NCBI RefSeq assembly: GCF_004014855.1
Contig: NZ_CP034930.1
Span: 2,399,716 to 2,463,715, forward strand
Direction: 5' to 3'
DNA from: Apibacter raozihei
GTDB taxonomy: Bacteria; Bacteroidota; Bacteroidia; Flavobacteriales; Weeksellaceae
DNA: 64,000 nucleotides
Made by a program: the position numbers and the translations under genes. This document shows, one piece after another, positions 28,141-37,175 of this stretch. The notes below the pieces were generated by a model. That model was not told where the DNA came from. It made no database searches and worked only from the letters and a program-made list of their open reading frames with translations. Every line of letters begins with the position of its first letter. The first letter of the stretch is position 1.

Positions 28141-28752
28141 ATGGCAAGAGTTAAACCAAAAAGACATGGGATACACATAGACATGACGCCTATGAGTGAT
28201 TTGGCTTGGTTACTTTTGACGTTCTTTATTTTGACTACTCAGTTCAAACCTAAAGAAACTGTCACAATTGACCCGCCTTCATCTGTATCTCAGATAAAAT
28301 TAAAAGATCATGGAATGATGAAAATTTCCGTAACTCAGGATGGGAAATATTATTTTTCAATGGATGAAGATAAATATAAAATTCCATTATTAGAGGCTAT
28401 GGGAGATAAATATAAAATTCAATTTTCTGATAAAGAAAAACAAGAATTTAAAAATATTTCTGATTTTGGAGTACCTGTTCAGCAGCTAAAGGAATATTTA
28501 GCACTGTCAGAAAGTCAACGAGAACGTGTTCAGATTCCGGGTATTCCGGGTGATAGTATAAATCCTCAAATAGTGGATTGGGTTTTTGAAGCCAGACAGG
28601 TAGTGAAAAAAGTAGGGGATTCAATAGATTTAGGTATAAAAGGGGATATGAAAACCCAGTATCCTATGTTTAAAAATCTTTTAGCTCGTTTACAGGAAAA
28701 GAGTATGAATAAGTTTCAGTTAATTACTTCATCCGAAAGTAAACCTGAATAA
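28141..28752 (+). CDS. exbD: ExbD/TolR family biopolymer transport protein, copy 1
   Basis: A 203-residue protein with one transmembrane helix (about 20-38) preceded by HIDMTPMSD. Asp20 is the proton-carrying residue inside the channel. The periplasmic domain is larger than in proteobacterial ExbD (about 140 residues) and contains an extra helical stretch (about 95-160). It starts 78 bases after exbB. Confidence 0.93.
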   Translation: MARVKPKRHGIHIDMTPMSDLAWLLLTFFILTTQFKPKETVTIDPPSSVSQIKLKDHGMMKISVTQDGKYYFSMDEDKYKIPLLEAMGDKYKIQFSDKEKQEFKNISDFGVPVQQLKEYLALSESQRERVQIPGIPGDSINPQIVDWVFEARQVVKKVGDSIDLGIKGDMKTQYPMFKNLLARLQEKSMNKFQLITSSESKPE

Positions 28753-28788
28753 TTTCGTTTATTTTAATTAAAAAAAGAGATATACAAT

Positions 28789-29322
28789 ATGTCAGCAGGT
28801 GTAGATACAAGCAGTAGCGGTGGAGATAAAGGAAAAGTACGTGCAAAAAAAATGAATCTAAATGTCGACATGGCTCCCATGTGTGATTTAGGTTTTTTGC
28901 TTATTACTTTCTTTATGTTTACTACTACGTTTACTAAGCCCAATATTATGCATTTGAATATGCCGCCTAAGGTGGATATACCACCAAGTGAAATTCCTGA
29001 GATTAAAATAAAAAACTCCCTGACACTGATTTTAGGTAAAGATGATAAAATTTATTGGCATCAATTAGAACAAAGTGACTTAAATGCTTCTAATCTTAAT
29101 GTTACTGATTATTCTAAAGAAGGTATCAGAAAAGAGATTTTAACAGCACAAAAGCAGGCCGATAAAGATAAATTTACTATTATTATTAAACCAGCGGATG
29201 ATTCAAATTATAAAAATCTGGTTGATATTTTAGATGAAATGGAGATAACTAATTCCACAAGATATGGTATTAAGGATTTATCATCTAAAGAAAAACAGGT
29301 TTATCAGGAAAAAATAAAGTAA
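28789..29322 (+). CDS. exbD: ExbD/TolR family biopolymer transport protein, copy 2
   Basis: A 177-residue second ExbD with the channel motif NVDMAPMCD (Asp33) and one transmembrane helix. Bacteroidota often encode two different ExbD proteins per ExbB, which suggests a heteromeric stator. The amino terminus is rich in Gly/Ser/Lys. It lies 36 bases after the first exbD and 19 bases before tonB. Confidence 0.93.
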   Translation: MSAGVDTSSSGGDKGKVRAKKMNLNVDMAPMCDLGFLLITFFMFTTTFTKPNIMHLNMPPKVDIPPSEIPEIKIKNSLTLILGKDDKIYWHQLEQSDLNASNLNVTDYSKEGIRKEILTAQKQADKDKFTIIIKPADDSNYKNLVDILDEMEITNSTRYGIKDLSSKEKQVYQEKIK

Positions 29323-29341
29323 AACAGAAAAATTAATAGAA

Positions 29342-30175
29342 ATGGCACAAAATAAACTAAAGTCTTTAGATGATATAGTATTTGAGCAAAAGAACAAAAG
29401 CTATGGAGCCTATAGACTTAGACAAAATGAGAAGGGGTATCTTCTAAAAGCCTTTCTTATAGGAACGACTATTTTTGTTCTGTTTGTGCTGGTGTTATAT
29501 TTTTATAACAGATGGCAGGCGGGCAAAAAAGAAAATGAAGTTTCAGTGGTTGCTAATCTTACGGAAATAGAAATTCCTAAAGAAGAAGAAGAAATTTTTG
29601 AACAAAATAATGAGCCACCACCTCCACCTAAAGTAGAACAGGAAGAAATTGCTTCTATAAAAGTAGTTGTTCCGGAACCTAAGAAAGTGGTTGTTAAAGA
29701 AGAAACAGTTCCTGAGGCAAAAGAAACAGAGAATAAGGTTATATCAACTGAAAACAAAGAGGGGAAAGCTACTAGCAGTCAAGCTGGAAATCCCGGTCCT
29801 AAGGTTGAAGCTCCCCCAGGACCACCACCACCAAAACCACCGGTTGATGATACTCAGGCGTTTGATAATGTGGAAGTAAATGCAGAGTTCACTAAAGGGA
29901 ATGTAACTCAATATATTTCTCAGTTTATCGAATATTCAGATCGGGCACGTGATAACGGTACTCAAGGAAATATTCTTATTAAGTTTGTAGTTGAAAAGGA
30001 TGGAACTATAACTAATGTACGGGTAGCAAGTAAAAAGTTGGGTGATGGCTTAGACGAGATTGCAATTAAAGCCGTTCAGAAAACCAACAAAATGTGGAAA
30101 CCAGGTAAAATAGATGGAAAGCCTGTAAGAACAAACTTCCGTTTGCCTATTACTTTCCGTTTACCTCCAGAATAA
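29342..30175 (+). CDS. tonB: Energy transducer TonB
   Basis: A full TonB of 277 residues: cytosolic start (SLDDIVFEQKNKSYGAYRLR, the Bacteroidota signature), transmembrane helix about 33-53, acidic and proline-rich linker with PPPPP (about 84) and GPPPPKPP (about 158-168), and the carboxyl TonB domain from about 178 (EFTKGNVTQYISQFIEY...FRLPITFRLPPE). It carries force from ExbB/ExbD to outer-membrane receptors. The linker and carboxyl half are nearly identical in DNA to the tonB-like gene that follows (30767-31384). Confidence 0.96.
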   Translation: MAQNKLKSLDDIVFEQKNKSYGAYRLRQNEKGYLLKAFLIGTTIFVLFVLVLYFYNRWQAGKKENEVSVVANLTEIEIPKEEEEIFEQNNEPPPPPKVEQEEIASIKVVVPEPKKVVVKEETVPEAKETENKVISTENKEGKATSSQAGNPGPKVEAPPGPPPPKPPVDDTQAFDNVEVNAEFTKGNVTQYISQFIEYSDRARDNGTQGNILIKFVVEKDGTITNVRVASKKLGDGLDEIAIKAVQKTNKMWKPGKIDGKPVRTNFRLPITFRLPPE

Positions 30176-30191
30176 AATTTTTTAAAATTTA

Positions 30192-30229
30192 AAAAAACTA
30201 TCTCTTTTAAGAGATAGTTTTTTTTTACC
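30192..30229 (+). terminator. Terminator after tonB
   Basis: A perfect stem, AACTATCTCTT with AAGAGATAGTT (within 30192-30223), flanked by A-run and T-run, 17 bases after the tonB stop. Confidence 0.8.
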
Positions 30230-30367
30230 TATTTGTTAATTCATATGAATTAACATTGCGATCAAAATCGAATGATTGATGTTTTAATTTTGATATAAAA
30301 TTATTATATAAAATTTTATAAACATATATCAACATTTTTTATACTCTAAATTTAGCTAATCATAATA

Positions 30368-30423
30368 ATTCCGAAGCTAATAAGTTAATGATAATATTTA
30401 ATGCAATTAATTTGTTTCGGAAT
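30368..30423. other. Long-range inverted repeat in spacer copy A (possible RNA hairpin)
   Basis: ATTCCGAAGC (30368-30377) can pair with GTTTCGGAAT (30414-30423): ten pairs with one G-U, closing a 36-base loop. The homologous element in copy B keeps the pairing through a compensating change. Confidence 0.5.
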
Positions 30424-30730
30424 AAGAAAAATTTAAAAGTCTAAACAATCTTGGTTTAGCAAAAATTAAAAGTAGTATTGAGAGAAACATTGTAATCCTT
30501 TTTGAGTTAAAAAAAAGAAAAATTAAAGTTTGTTTTGTAGGAACAAATTAGAATATGCTTTGAAAAGTATTGCTACTGAATCCATTATAAAAATACCATA
30601 ATATAAATTATGGTAAATTATTGTTATTGATTTAAATAGATCTCTAAAAATCTATTATCCTTTGTCTATATCCTTACCTATTTTTTATGATAAATAATAT
30701 ATATAAATTTTAAAGTATCTTAAAATAGGT

Positions 30731-30738
30731 TATTTTTG
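30731..30738 (+). promoter_or_regulatory. Promoter -7 element of tonB-like gene 2
   Basis: TATTTTTG matches TAnnTTTG exactly, 28 bases before the ATG at 30767. The same sequence in the same position precedes tonB-like gene 3. Confidence 0.5.
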
Positions 30739-30766
30739 TGAGAACTATGAAAATTTAAAATTGATT

Positions 30767-31384
30767 ATGAAAAATAAATGGTTATTCTATATCAAAAAGA
30801 GAATTGACATTGCAATGATTATTTTCTTACTAATCGTATTAGGATTGATATTTTTTTATTTAAAACCAGAAACTGAAAATCAAAAAAAAGTTTTTAAAGT
30901 GTATAAAGAATCCGATAATAAAAAAGTATCTGAAACATTGTTAGTTCCTGAGGCTAAAGAAACGGAGAATAAGATCATATCAAATGAAACCAAAGAAGGG
31001 AAAGCTACCACTAGTCAGGCAAGGAATCCTGGTTCTTCTCCAGTACCTTCGGTTAATGATGATAGAATATTTGATAAAGTTGAAGTAAATGCAGAGTTCA
31101 CTAAAGGCAATGTAACTCAATATATTTCTCAGTTTATCGAATATACAGATCGGGCACGTGATAACGGTACTCAAGGAAATATTCTCATTAAATTTGTAGT
31201 TGAAAAGGATGGAACTATAACAAATGTACGGGTGGCAAGTAAAAAGTTGGGTGATGGTCTAGATGAAATGGTTGTTAAAGCAGTGTATAAAACCAATAAA
31301 ATGTGGAAGCCTGCTAAAATGGATGGAAAGCCTGTAAGAACAAACTTCCGTTTGCCTATTACTTTCCGTTTACCCCCAGAATAA
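30767..31384 (+). CDS. TonB-like protein, tandem copy 2
   Basis: A 205-residue protein: short cytosolic start MKNKWLFYIKKR, one transmembrane helix (about 13-31), a linker of about 70 residues, and the TonB carboxyl domain. From PEAKETENK onward it aligns with tonB copy 1, and the last 100 residues differ at only a handful of positions; the DNA is nearly identical too. It lacks the SLDDIVFEQKNKSYGAYRLR start and the proline-rich segment of copy 1. The ATG at 30767 is chosen because a TTG two codons upstream is an unlikely start. It probably transduces energy to a subset of receptors, or modulates the main TonB. Confidence 0.88.
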   Translation: MKNKWLFYIKKRIDIAMIIFLLIVLGLIFFYLKPETENQKKVFKVYKESDNKKVSETLLVPEAKETENKIISNETKEGKATTSQARNPGSSPVPSVNDDRIFDKVEVNAEFTKGNVTQYISQFIEYTDRARDNGTQGNILIKFVVEKDGTITNVRVASKKLGDGLDEMVVKAVYKTNKMWKPAKMDGKPVRTNFRLPITFRLPPE

Positions 31385-31401
31385 AATTTTTTAAAATTTA
31401 T

Positions 31402-31434
31402 AAAAAACTATCTCTTTTAGCAGGTAGTTTTTTT
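31402..31434 (+). terminator. Terminator after tonB-like gene 2
   Basis: AAAAACTATCT and AGGTAGTTTTT form an 11-bp stem with one G-T pair, followed by T7. It is homologous to the tonB terminator but has a changed loop. Confidence 0.7.
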
Positions 31435-31638
31435 ACCTATTTGTTAATTCATATGAATTAAGATTACGATTAAAGACGAATGATTGATGTTCTAATTTTG
31501 ATATCAATGAATAATTTTAAATCAATTATCTAAACTTAAAATAGTTCCCTAATAAATATTTAAATAAAATTATTAGAGACAATCGTAGAAACATAATATA
31601 ATTATTTTTTTATACTCTAAATTTAACTAATCATAATA

Positions 31639-31694
31639 ATTCTGAAGCTAATAAGTAAATGATAATATTAAATACAATTAATTTGTTTCAGAAT
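31639..31694. other. Long-range inverted repeat in spacer copy B (possible RNA hairpin)
   Basis: ATTCTGAAGC (31639-31648) pairs with GTTTCAGAAT (31685-31694). Relative to copy A, the fifth pair has changed from C-G to T-A on both arms. Confidence 0.5.
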
Positions 31695-31987
31695 AAGAAA
31701 AATTTTAAAGCCAAAAAAATCCTGGTTTAGCAAAAATTAAAAGTAGTATTGAGAGAAACATTGTAATCCTTTTTTGAGTTAAAAAAAGGAAGAGAAATTA
31801 AAGTTTGTTTTGTAGGAGCAAATTAGAATATGCTCTGAAGGGTATTTCTATTGAATCCATTAAAAAAATAATGTAATTTATTCTAATTGATTTGAATAGC
31901 TCTCTAAGAATCAATTATCCTTTGTCTATGTCCATACCTATTTTCATGATAAATAATATTTAAATATTAAGGTATCTTAAAATAGGT

Positions 31988-31995
31988 TATTTTTG
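31988..31995 (+). promoter_or_regulatory. Promoter -7 element of tonB-like gene 3
   Basis: TATTTTTG, an exact match to TAnnTTTG, 28 bases before the ATG at 32024. Confidence 0.5.
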
Positions 31996-32023
31996 TGAGA
32001 ACTATGAAATATTAAAATTGGTT

Positions 32024-32545
32024 ATGAAAAATAAATGGTTATTCTATATAAAAAAAAGAATTGAAATTGTCATGATTATTTTTTTATTAATCGTATTAGG
32101 ATTGGTATTTTTATATTTAAAACCGGAAACTGAAAATAAAAAAAAAGTTTTTAATGTGTATAGAGAATCCGATAATAAAAAAGTATCTGAAACAATGATA
32201 ATTCCTGAGCCCAAAAAAAAAGTTACATTATATAAAACTTCTGAGTCAAATGCCATATTTATTAAAGGAGACGTAACTCAATATATTTCTCAGTTTATAG
32301 AATATACTGATGAAGCAAGTTATAATGGTATCGAAGGAAGAATCTTAATTAAGTTTGCAATTGAAAAAGACGGAACAATCAGTAATGTTAGGGTTGTTGG
32401 TAAAAAGCTAGGTTATGGTTTAGATGAAATGGCTATTAAAGCAGTGTATAAAACCAATAAAATGTGGAAGCCCGGTAAAGTGGATGGTAAGCCTGTAAGA
32501 ACGAACTTCCGTTTGCCTATTACTTTTCGTTTACCTCCAGAATAG
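32024..32545 (+). CDS. TonB-like protein, tandem copy 3, with very short linker
   Basis: A 173-residue protein with the same amino terminus as copy 2 (MKNKWLFYIKKR, helix about 13-31) and the same carboxyl TonB domain (from about 75, FIKGDVTQYISQFIEYTD...FRLPITFRLPPE), but almost the whole linker is missing: only about 45 residues lie between helix and domain. The domain has diverged more than copy 2 (DEASYNGIEGR in place of DRARDNGTQGN). Such a short linker may not reach outer-membrane receptors in an extended conformation. Whether it is functional, regulatory or decaying is open. Confidence 0.85.
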   Translation: MKNKWLFYIKKRIEIVMIIFLLIVLGLVFLYLKPETENKKKVFNVYRESDNKKVSETMIIPEPKKKVTLYKTSESNAIFIKGDVTQYISQFIEYTDEASYNGIEGRILIKFAIEKDGTISNVRVVGKKLGYGLDEMAIKAVYKTNKMWKPGKVDGKPVRTNFRLPITFRLPPE

Positions 32546-33105
32546 AAATTACATAAAATTCATATGAATTATCATTTTTTGATAGTATCAACTTTATATT
32601 ATTCATAACAAATACTATATATTTTTTTTAATAAATCTTACTTTTTTATAGATTTAGAATTTATACTTTTAATTATAACTGTTAAACCTAAAGTTACAAT
32701 TAAAATATCTTAAATTTAATAAAGTCTAAATAAATCTAAAGACAAAAGATGAAACTCACCTATAGATAATTTACTTATATAAAACTAGCTGTCTGTCTTT
32801 AAATTGGTTTTTATGCAATCATGAGAAGAACATGTTTAAAACAATAATTAATTCATATTTTTAATGGCTTATAATTAATTACTACTTACTGGAAAATAGT
32901 TAAAGTAAGCGAATGATTAAATATAAATATTTAAATTATTTATAGAATATAATATATTTTTTTATAAATTTTGAATTTATATTAGTCCGGAATAACAAAT
33001 TCTTTATTTAGATGGATTCTAAAAGAATAAAATGTGATATTTGTCATAGCATCCTCAGGGGTTCATTACTTAAATTTGTTATCCAAAATAAAACATTGAA
33101 ATATT
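32546..33105. other. AT-rich intergenic region before sdhC
   Basis: A 560-base gap. The first 40 bases keep a trace of the tonB spacer (the TTCATATGAATTA palindrome); the rest does not match the spacer copies. I see no gene, no strong terminator and no clear TAnnTTTG promoter. An open frame at 33012-33203 runs into sdhC in another frame and looks spurious. Confidence 0.6.
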
Positions 33106-33756
33106 ATGACAAGATTTTACTCTTCCTCGATTGGGAGAAAGTTTATGATGGCTTTGACAGGGTTCTTCCTTATGATTTTCTTACTAGTTCATTTAAGTGT
33201 TAATTTAACTTTATTTATAGGTAGAGAAACATTTAACGAAGCTTCTCATTTCATGGCTACTAACCCGTTGATTCAGGTTATGCAATATGTGCTGGCTTTT
33301 GGTTTTATCTACCACATTCTTTTAGGAATCGTGCTTACATTAAAAAATCAAAAAGCTAGAGGAAAAGAAAGGTATGCTGTAAATCAGTTTTCAGCAAACA
33401 CCCCTTTTAATTCAAGAACGATGATTTATACAGGAGTGCTGATTCTTGTATTTCTATTATTGCATTTATATAATTATTTTGTACCCATCAAATTTGGTGA
33501 GGTTAAAGATGATTACTTATTAGTTACCGAATTATTTAAAAGTCCGGTATATACTCTGATATATGTAGTAGCATTCATCTTTTTAGGATTACATTTAAGT
33601 CACGGTTTTGCATCCTCATTCCAGTCAGTAGGGTTTAATCACAGAATTTATACTCCGGTTATAAAAATTCTTGGTAAAGCTTACTTTATATTTATAGCAA
33701 TTGGTTTTGCCTCAATTGCCGTATATTTTTTCTTAAAAGGCAATGCTTTAGTTTAA
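33106..33756 (+). CDS. sdhC: Succinate dehydrogenase cytochrome b subunit
   Basis: The membrane anchor of complex II, 216 residues with five transmembrane helices, of the Bacillus/Wolinella type that binds two haems b and uses menaquinone. The amino terminus SSSIGRKFMMALTGFF is characteristic. Candidate haem-ligand histidines lie in LLVHLSVN, FIYHILLG, LLLHLYNYF and LGLHLSHGF. It starts the sdhCAB operon, 30 bases before sdhA. There is no SdhD, as expected for this type. Confidence 0.95.
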   Translation: MTRFYSSSIGRKFMMALTGFFLMIFLLVHLSVNLTLFIGRETFNEASHFMATNPLIQVMQYVLAFGFIYHILLGIVLTLKNQKARGKERYAVNQFSANTPFNSRTMIYTGVLILVFLLLHLYNYFVPIKFGEVKDDYLLVTELFKSPVYTLIYVVAFIFLGLHLSHGFASSFQSVGFNHRIYTPVIKILGKAYFIFIAIGFASIAVYFFLKGNALV

Positions 33757-33786
33757 CTATAATTACTAATCTTAAGACAATACCCA

Positions 33787-35802
33787 ATGAGTATAAAATT
33801 AGATTCAAGAATTCCAGAAGGAGATATCCATGAAAAATGGAAAAATCATAAAGATCATATGCGCTTGGTCGCACCCAATAATAGAGGTAAAATAGATGTT
33901 ATAATAATTGGAACCGGCTTAGCTGGTGGAGCTGCAGCTGCTTCTTTAGCAGAAATGGGATATAATGTGAAAGCTTTTTGTTATCAGGACTCTCCGAGAA
34001 GAGCGCATTCCATTGCTGCCCAGGGAGGAATAAATGCTGCCAAAAATTATCAGAATGATGGAGATAGTGTTTACAGACTTTTTTACGATACTATTAAAGG
34101 AGGAGATTACAGAGCTCGTGAAGCAAATGTATATAGACTTGCTGAAGTTTCCGGATCAATTATAGACCAGTGTGTAGCTCAGGGAGTACCTTTTGCCAGA
34201 GAATATGGAGGGCTTTTGGATAATCGTTCTTTTGGTGGAACTCAGGTTCAGAGAACTTTTTATGCCGCAGGTCAAACCGGTCAACAGTTATTGTTAGGAG
34301 CTTATTCTGCAATGAACAGACAAATTGGAAAAGGACGTTTACAAATGTTTAACAGGCATGAAATGCTGGAGCTGGTTGTGGTTGACGGAAAAGCCAGAGG
34401 AATTATTGCAAGGGATTTGGTTACCGGAGAAATTCAAAGACATTCTGCGCATGCTGTAGTAATAGCGTCAGGAGGATATGGAAATGTTTTTTTCTTATCA
34501 ACCAATGCTATGGGCTCTAACGGGACTTCAGTATGGAAAATTCATAAAAAAGGAGCTGCATTCGCTAATCCTTGTTTCACCCAAATACATCCGACTTGTA
34601 TTCCGGTTCACGGAGATCAACAATCTAAACTTACATTGATGTCAGAATCTTTGAGAAACGATGGACGAATCTGGGTACCTAAGAAAAAAGAAGATGCAGA
34701 AGCTGTTAGAGCAGGTAAACTTAAACCTACCGATATTGCAGAGGAGGATAGAGATTACTATCTTGAAAGAAGATATCCGGCATTTGGTAATTTAGTTCCA
34801 AGAGACGTAGCTTCCCGTGCAGCTAAAGAAAGATGTGATGCTGGTTTTGGTATTGAGAATAATGCTACAGGTGAAGGTGTTTATCTTGACTTTTCAGCAT
34901 CCTTTGTTAAATATGGAAAAGAAAAAGCAAACGAATTAGATATTCATAATCCTTCTCAGGAAGAAATCATAAAGTTAGGTAAAAAAGTAGTAGAAGAAAA
35001 ATATGGAAATCTGTTTACCATGTATGAAAAAATTACAGGGGATAATCCGTATGAAACTCCGATGAAAATTTATCCGGCAGTTCACTACACTATGGGAGGC
35101 GTATGGGTAGACTATAATCTGATGAGCTCAATTCCGGGATGTTTTGTCACCGGAGAAGCTAACTTTTCGGATCATGGCGCTAACCGTTTAGGAGCATCTG
35201 CATTAATGCAGGGACTGGCTGACGGATACTTTGTATTGCCTTACACAATCGCAGACTATTTAGCAGATGATATCAGAACGGGTACTATTTCTACTGATAC
35301 ACCAGAATTTGAAGAAGCTGAAAAACAGGTTAATGAAAGAATACAGCATTTCTTAACAAACAAAGGTTCGAAAACCGTTGATTATTTCCACAAAAAATTA
35401 GGAAGAGTCATGTGGAATAAAGTAGGTATGGCCAGGGATGCTGAAGGATTAAAAGAAGCTATAAAAGAAATAGAAGAGATTAGAAAAGAGTTTTGGAGAG
35501 ATGTGAAAGTTCCTGGATCTGACAAAACAATCAATATGGAACTTGAAAAAGCCGGAAGGGTTGCTGATTTTCTTGAATTAGGACAATTAATGGCTATAGA
35601 TGCATTAAATAGGAATGAATCGTGTGGCGGACATTTCAGAACGGAATATCAGACAGAAGAAGGTGAAACTTTACGTGATGATGAACAATATTCTTACGTT
35701 GCGGCTTGGGAATATAATGGTGAAGATATAAATCAGGAAATTCTTCATAAAGAAGACCTGAATTACAAGTATATTAAAATAGCAGCAAGAAATTATAAAT
35801 AA
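33787..35802 (+). CDS. sdhA: Succinate dehydrogenase/fumarate reductase flavoprotein subunit
   Basis: The FAD-bearing catalytic subunit of complex II, 671 residues. The dinucleotide loop is GTGLAGG (42-48), and His74 in [12 protein letters not shown] is the site of covalent FAD attachment. The substrate-site segments HPTCIP and the [14 protein letters not shown] region are present. It oxidises succinate to fumarate, or the reverse under fermentative conditions; direction cannot be told from sequence. Length fits the Bacteroidota/epsilon class (about 660-670). Confidence 0.97.
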   Translation: MSIKLDSRIPEGDIHEKWKNHKDHMRLVAPNNRGKIDVIIIGTGLAGGAAAASLAEMGYNVKAFCYQDSPRRAHSIAAQGGINAAKNYQNDGDSVYRLFYDTIKGGDYRAREANVYRLAEVSGSIIDQCVAQGVPFAREYGGLLDNRSFGGTQVQRTFYAAGQTGQQLLLGAYSAMNRQIGKGRLQMFNRHEMLELVVVDGKARGIIARDLVTGEIQRHSAHAVVIASGGYGNVFFLSTNAMGSNGTSVWKIHKKGAAFANPCFTQIHPTCIPVHGDQQSKLTLMSESLRNDGRIWVPKKKEDAEAVRAGKLKPTDIAEEDRDYYLERRYPAFGNLVPRDVASRAAKERCDAGFGIENNATGEGVYLDFSASFVKYGKEKANELDIHNPSQEEIIKLGKKVVEEKYGNLFTMYEKITGDNPYETPMKIYPAVHYTMGGVWVDYNLMSSIPGCFVTGEANFSDHGANRLGASALMQGLADGYFVLPYTIADYLADDIRTGTISTDTPEFEEAEKQVNERIQHFLTNKGSKTVDYFHKKLGRVMWNKVGMARDAEGLKEAIKEIEEIRKEFWRDVKVPGSDKTINMELEKAGRVADFLELGQLMAIDALNRNESCGGHFRTEYQTEEGETLRDDEQYSYVAAWEYNGEDINQEILHKEDLNYKYIKIAARNYK

Positions 35803-35821
35803 CCTGTAAAAGATAAGAAAA

Positions 35822-36598
35822 ATGGCAGGAAAATTATTAAACCTAACATTAAAAGTTTGGAGACAAGCGGGTAGTGGACAACAAGGAAAATTTGAAGAAT
35901 ATAAATTAGAAGGAGTATCAACTGAAAGTTCATTTTTGGAAATGCTGGACATGCTAAATGAACAGCTGGTTGAACAAGATAAAGAGCCGGTATCTTTTGA
36001 CCATGATTGTCGTGAAGGTATTTGCGGAATGTGTTCTCTATTTATTAACGGGCGAGCACATGGTCCTGACCGAGGGATCACTACATGTCAGTTGCACATG
36101 AGAATGTTTAATGATGGAGATACAATTGTGATAGAACCTTGGAGATCTGCTGGTTTCCCGGTGATTAAAGACTTGATTGTGGACAGAACTGCATTTGACA
36201 GGATTCAGCATGCCGGAGGATTTGTTTCTGTTAATACTTCAGGAAATACCATTGATGCCAATGCAATACCTGTAGAAAAAGAAAAAGCGGATAAAGCATT
36301 TGCAGCTGCAGCTTGTATTGGGTGTGGAGCTTGTGTAGCAACTTGTAAAAATGGTTCTGCTATGCTGTTTGTATCAGCAAAAGTGTCACAATATGCCTTA
36401 TTACCACAAGGAAGAGTGGAAGCTACCCGCAGGGTTCTTAATATGGTTCGGAAAATGGATGAAGAAGGTTTTGGTAACTGTACGAATACCGGAGCCTGTG
36501 AAGTGGAATGTCCAAAAGGTATCTCATTGGAAAATATAGCAAGAATGAACAGAGAGTTCTTATTTGCCAGCTTATCTAATGATATTAAAGCGGAATAA
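35822..36598 (+). CDS. sdhB: Succinate dehydrogenase/fumarate reductase iron-sulfur subunit
   Basis: The electron-transfer subunit, 258 residues. The [2Fe-2S] cluster motif is CREGICGMC with a further Cys in GITTC; the carboxyl half has [11 protein letters not shown] and [14 protein letters not shown] for the [4Fe-4S] and [3Fe-4S] clusters. It lies 19 bases after sdhA and ends the operon before a hairpin terminator. Confidence 0.97.
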   Translation: MAGKLLNLTLKVWRQAGSGQQGKFEEYKLEGVSTESSFLEMLDMLNEQLVEQDKEPVSFDHDCREGICGMCSLFINGRAHGPDRGITTCQLHMRMFNDGDTIVIEPWRSAGFPVIKDLIVDRTAFDRIQHAGGFVSVNTSGNTIDANAIPVEKEKADKAFAAAACIGCGACVATCKNGSAMLFVSAKVSQYALLPQGRVEATRRVLNMVRKMDEEGFGNCTNTGACEVECPKGISLENIARMNREFLFASLSNDIKAE

Positions 36599-36619
36599 TT
36601 GTCAAATATTTTAGTATAA

Positions 36620-36658
36620 AAAATGGCTCGAAAAATTTTTTTTTCGGGCTATTTTCTT
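36620..36658 (+). terminator. Terminator after sdhCAB
   Basis: AATGGCTCGAA pairs with TTCGGGCTATT (right arm 36643-36653), eleven pairs with two G-T, followed by a T-rich tract. Confidence 0.65.
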
Positions 36659-36679
36659 TTCATTAATATATAAAAGGGT

Positions 36680-37171
36680 ATGGAAATAATAAATGCTACT
36701 CAAGAACATTATTCAATAATTAAAGATATTGCATACAAAACCTGGCCTGATACTTTCGGCCAAATATTATCTAAAGATCAAATTGATTATATGCTGAGTA
36801 TGATGTATAGCATCGAGGCAATGAAAAATCAAATCACTGAATTAAATCATAAATATTTTCTGATTGCAGAAAAAGGAATTTTTTTTGGTTATCTGTCATA
36901 CCAAATCAATTACAAACCCCAGATAACTAAAATACATAAAATCTATGTATTACCAGATACTCAGGGTAAAGGTATTGGGAAAAAACTAATCCAAGAAGTT
37001 GAAAAACGAGCAATAAAAGAAAAAAATAAGTTATTAATTTTAAATGTAAATCGATTTAATAAAGCAGTATCATTTTATAAAAATATGGGTTTTTCCATTT
37101 CTGGGAGTGAAAATATAGATATTGGAAAAGGATTTTTAATGGAAGACTATATAATGGAAAAAGAAGTTTAA
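36680..37171 (+). CDS. GNAT family N-acetyltransferase
   Basis: A 163-residue GNAT protein. The acetyl-CoA pyrophosphate-binding motif is QGKGIGKKLIQ after the strand KIYVLPDT, and the carboxyl FNKAVSFYKNMGF segment is motif B. The amino-terminal INATQEHYSIIKDIAYKTWP pattern is common in small-molecule or protein acetyltransferases of unknown substrate. It stands alone, convergent with the hexapeptide acyltransferase gene (4-base gap). Confidence 0.9.
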   Translation: MEIINATQEHYSIIKDIAYKTWPDTFGQILSKDQIDYMLSMMYSIEAMKNQITELNHKYFLIAEKGIFFGYLSYQINYKPQITKIHKIYVLPDTQGKGIGKKLIQEVEKRAIKEKNKLLILNVNRFNKAVSFYKNMGFSISGSENIDIGKGFLMEDYIMEKEV

Positions 37172-37175
37172 AATA

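Larger units (their letters stand above)
30176..30766 (+). repeat. Duplicated intergenic block, copy A (between tonB and tonB-like gene 2)
   Basis: This 591-base stretch has no convincing gene. Compared base by base with 31385-32023, it matches along nearly its whole length: the AATTTTTTAAAATTT start, the ACCTATTTGTTAATTCATATG segment, a block from about 30345 to 30600 with almost no gaps, and the final promoter segment TAGGTTATTTTTGTGAGAAC. The main difference is an insertion in copy B near 31520-31610. With the tonB carboxyl region, it forms a tandem unit of about 1.2 kb (stop-to-stop distances 1209 and 1161 bases). Confidence 0.9.
31385..32023 (+). repeat. Duplicated intergenic block, copy B (between tonB-like genes 2 and 3)
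   Basis: This 639-base stretch is the second copy of the spacer at 30176-30766. The most conserved part runs from about 31610 to 31860. No gene is evident; small open frames in the two copies differ mainly by amino-acid-changing substitutions, so coding is unlikely. Confidence 0.9.

Noticed and set aside
30395-30460. Short conserved frames (about 18-23 codons) inside the duplicated tonB spacers
   Set aside because: Differences between the copies change amino acids at most sites and the lengths differ, so coding is not supported.
33012-33203. 63-codon open frame overlapping sdhC in another frame
   Set aside because: It overlaps the confident sdhC start, has no family similarity, and the shared part is explained by sdhC.
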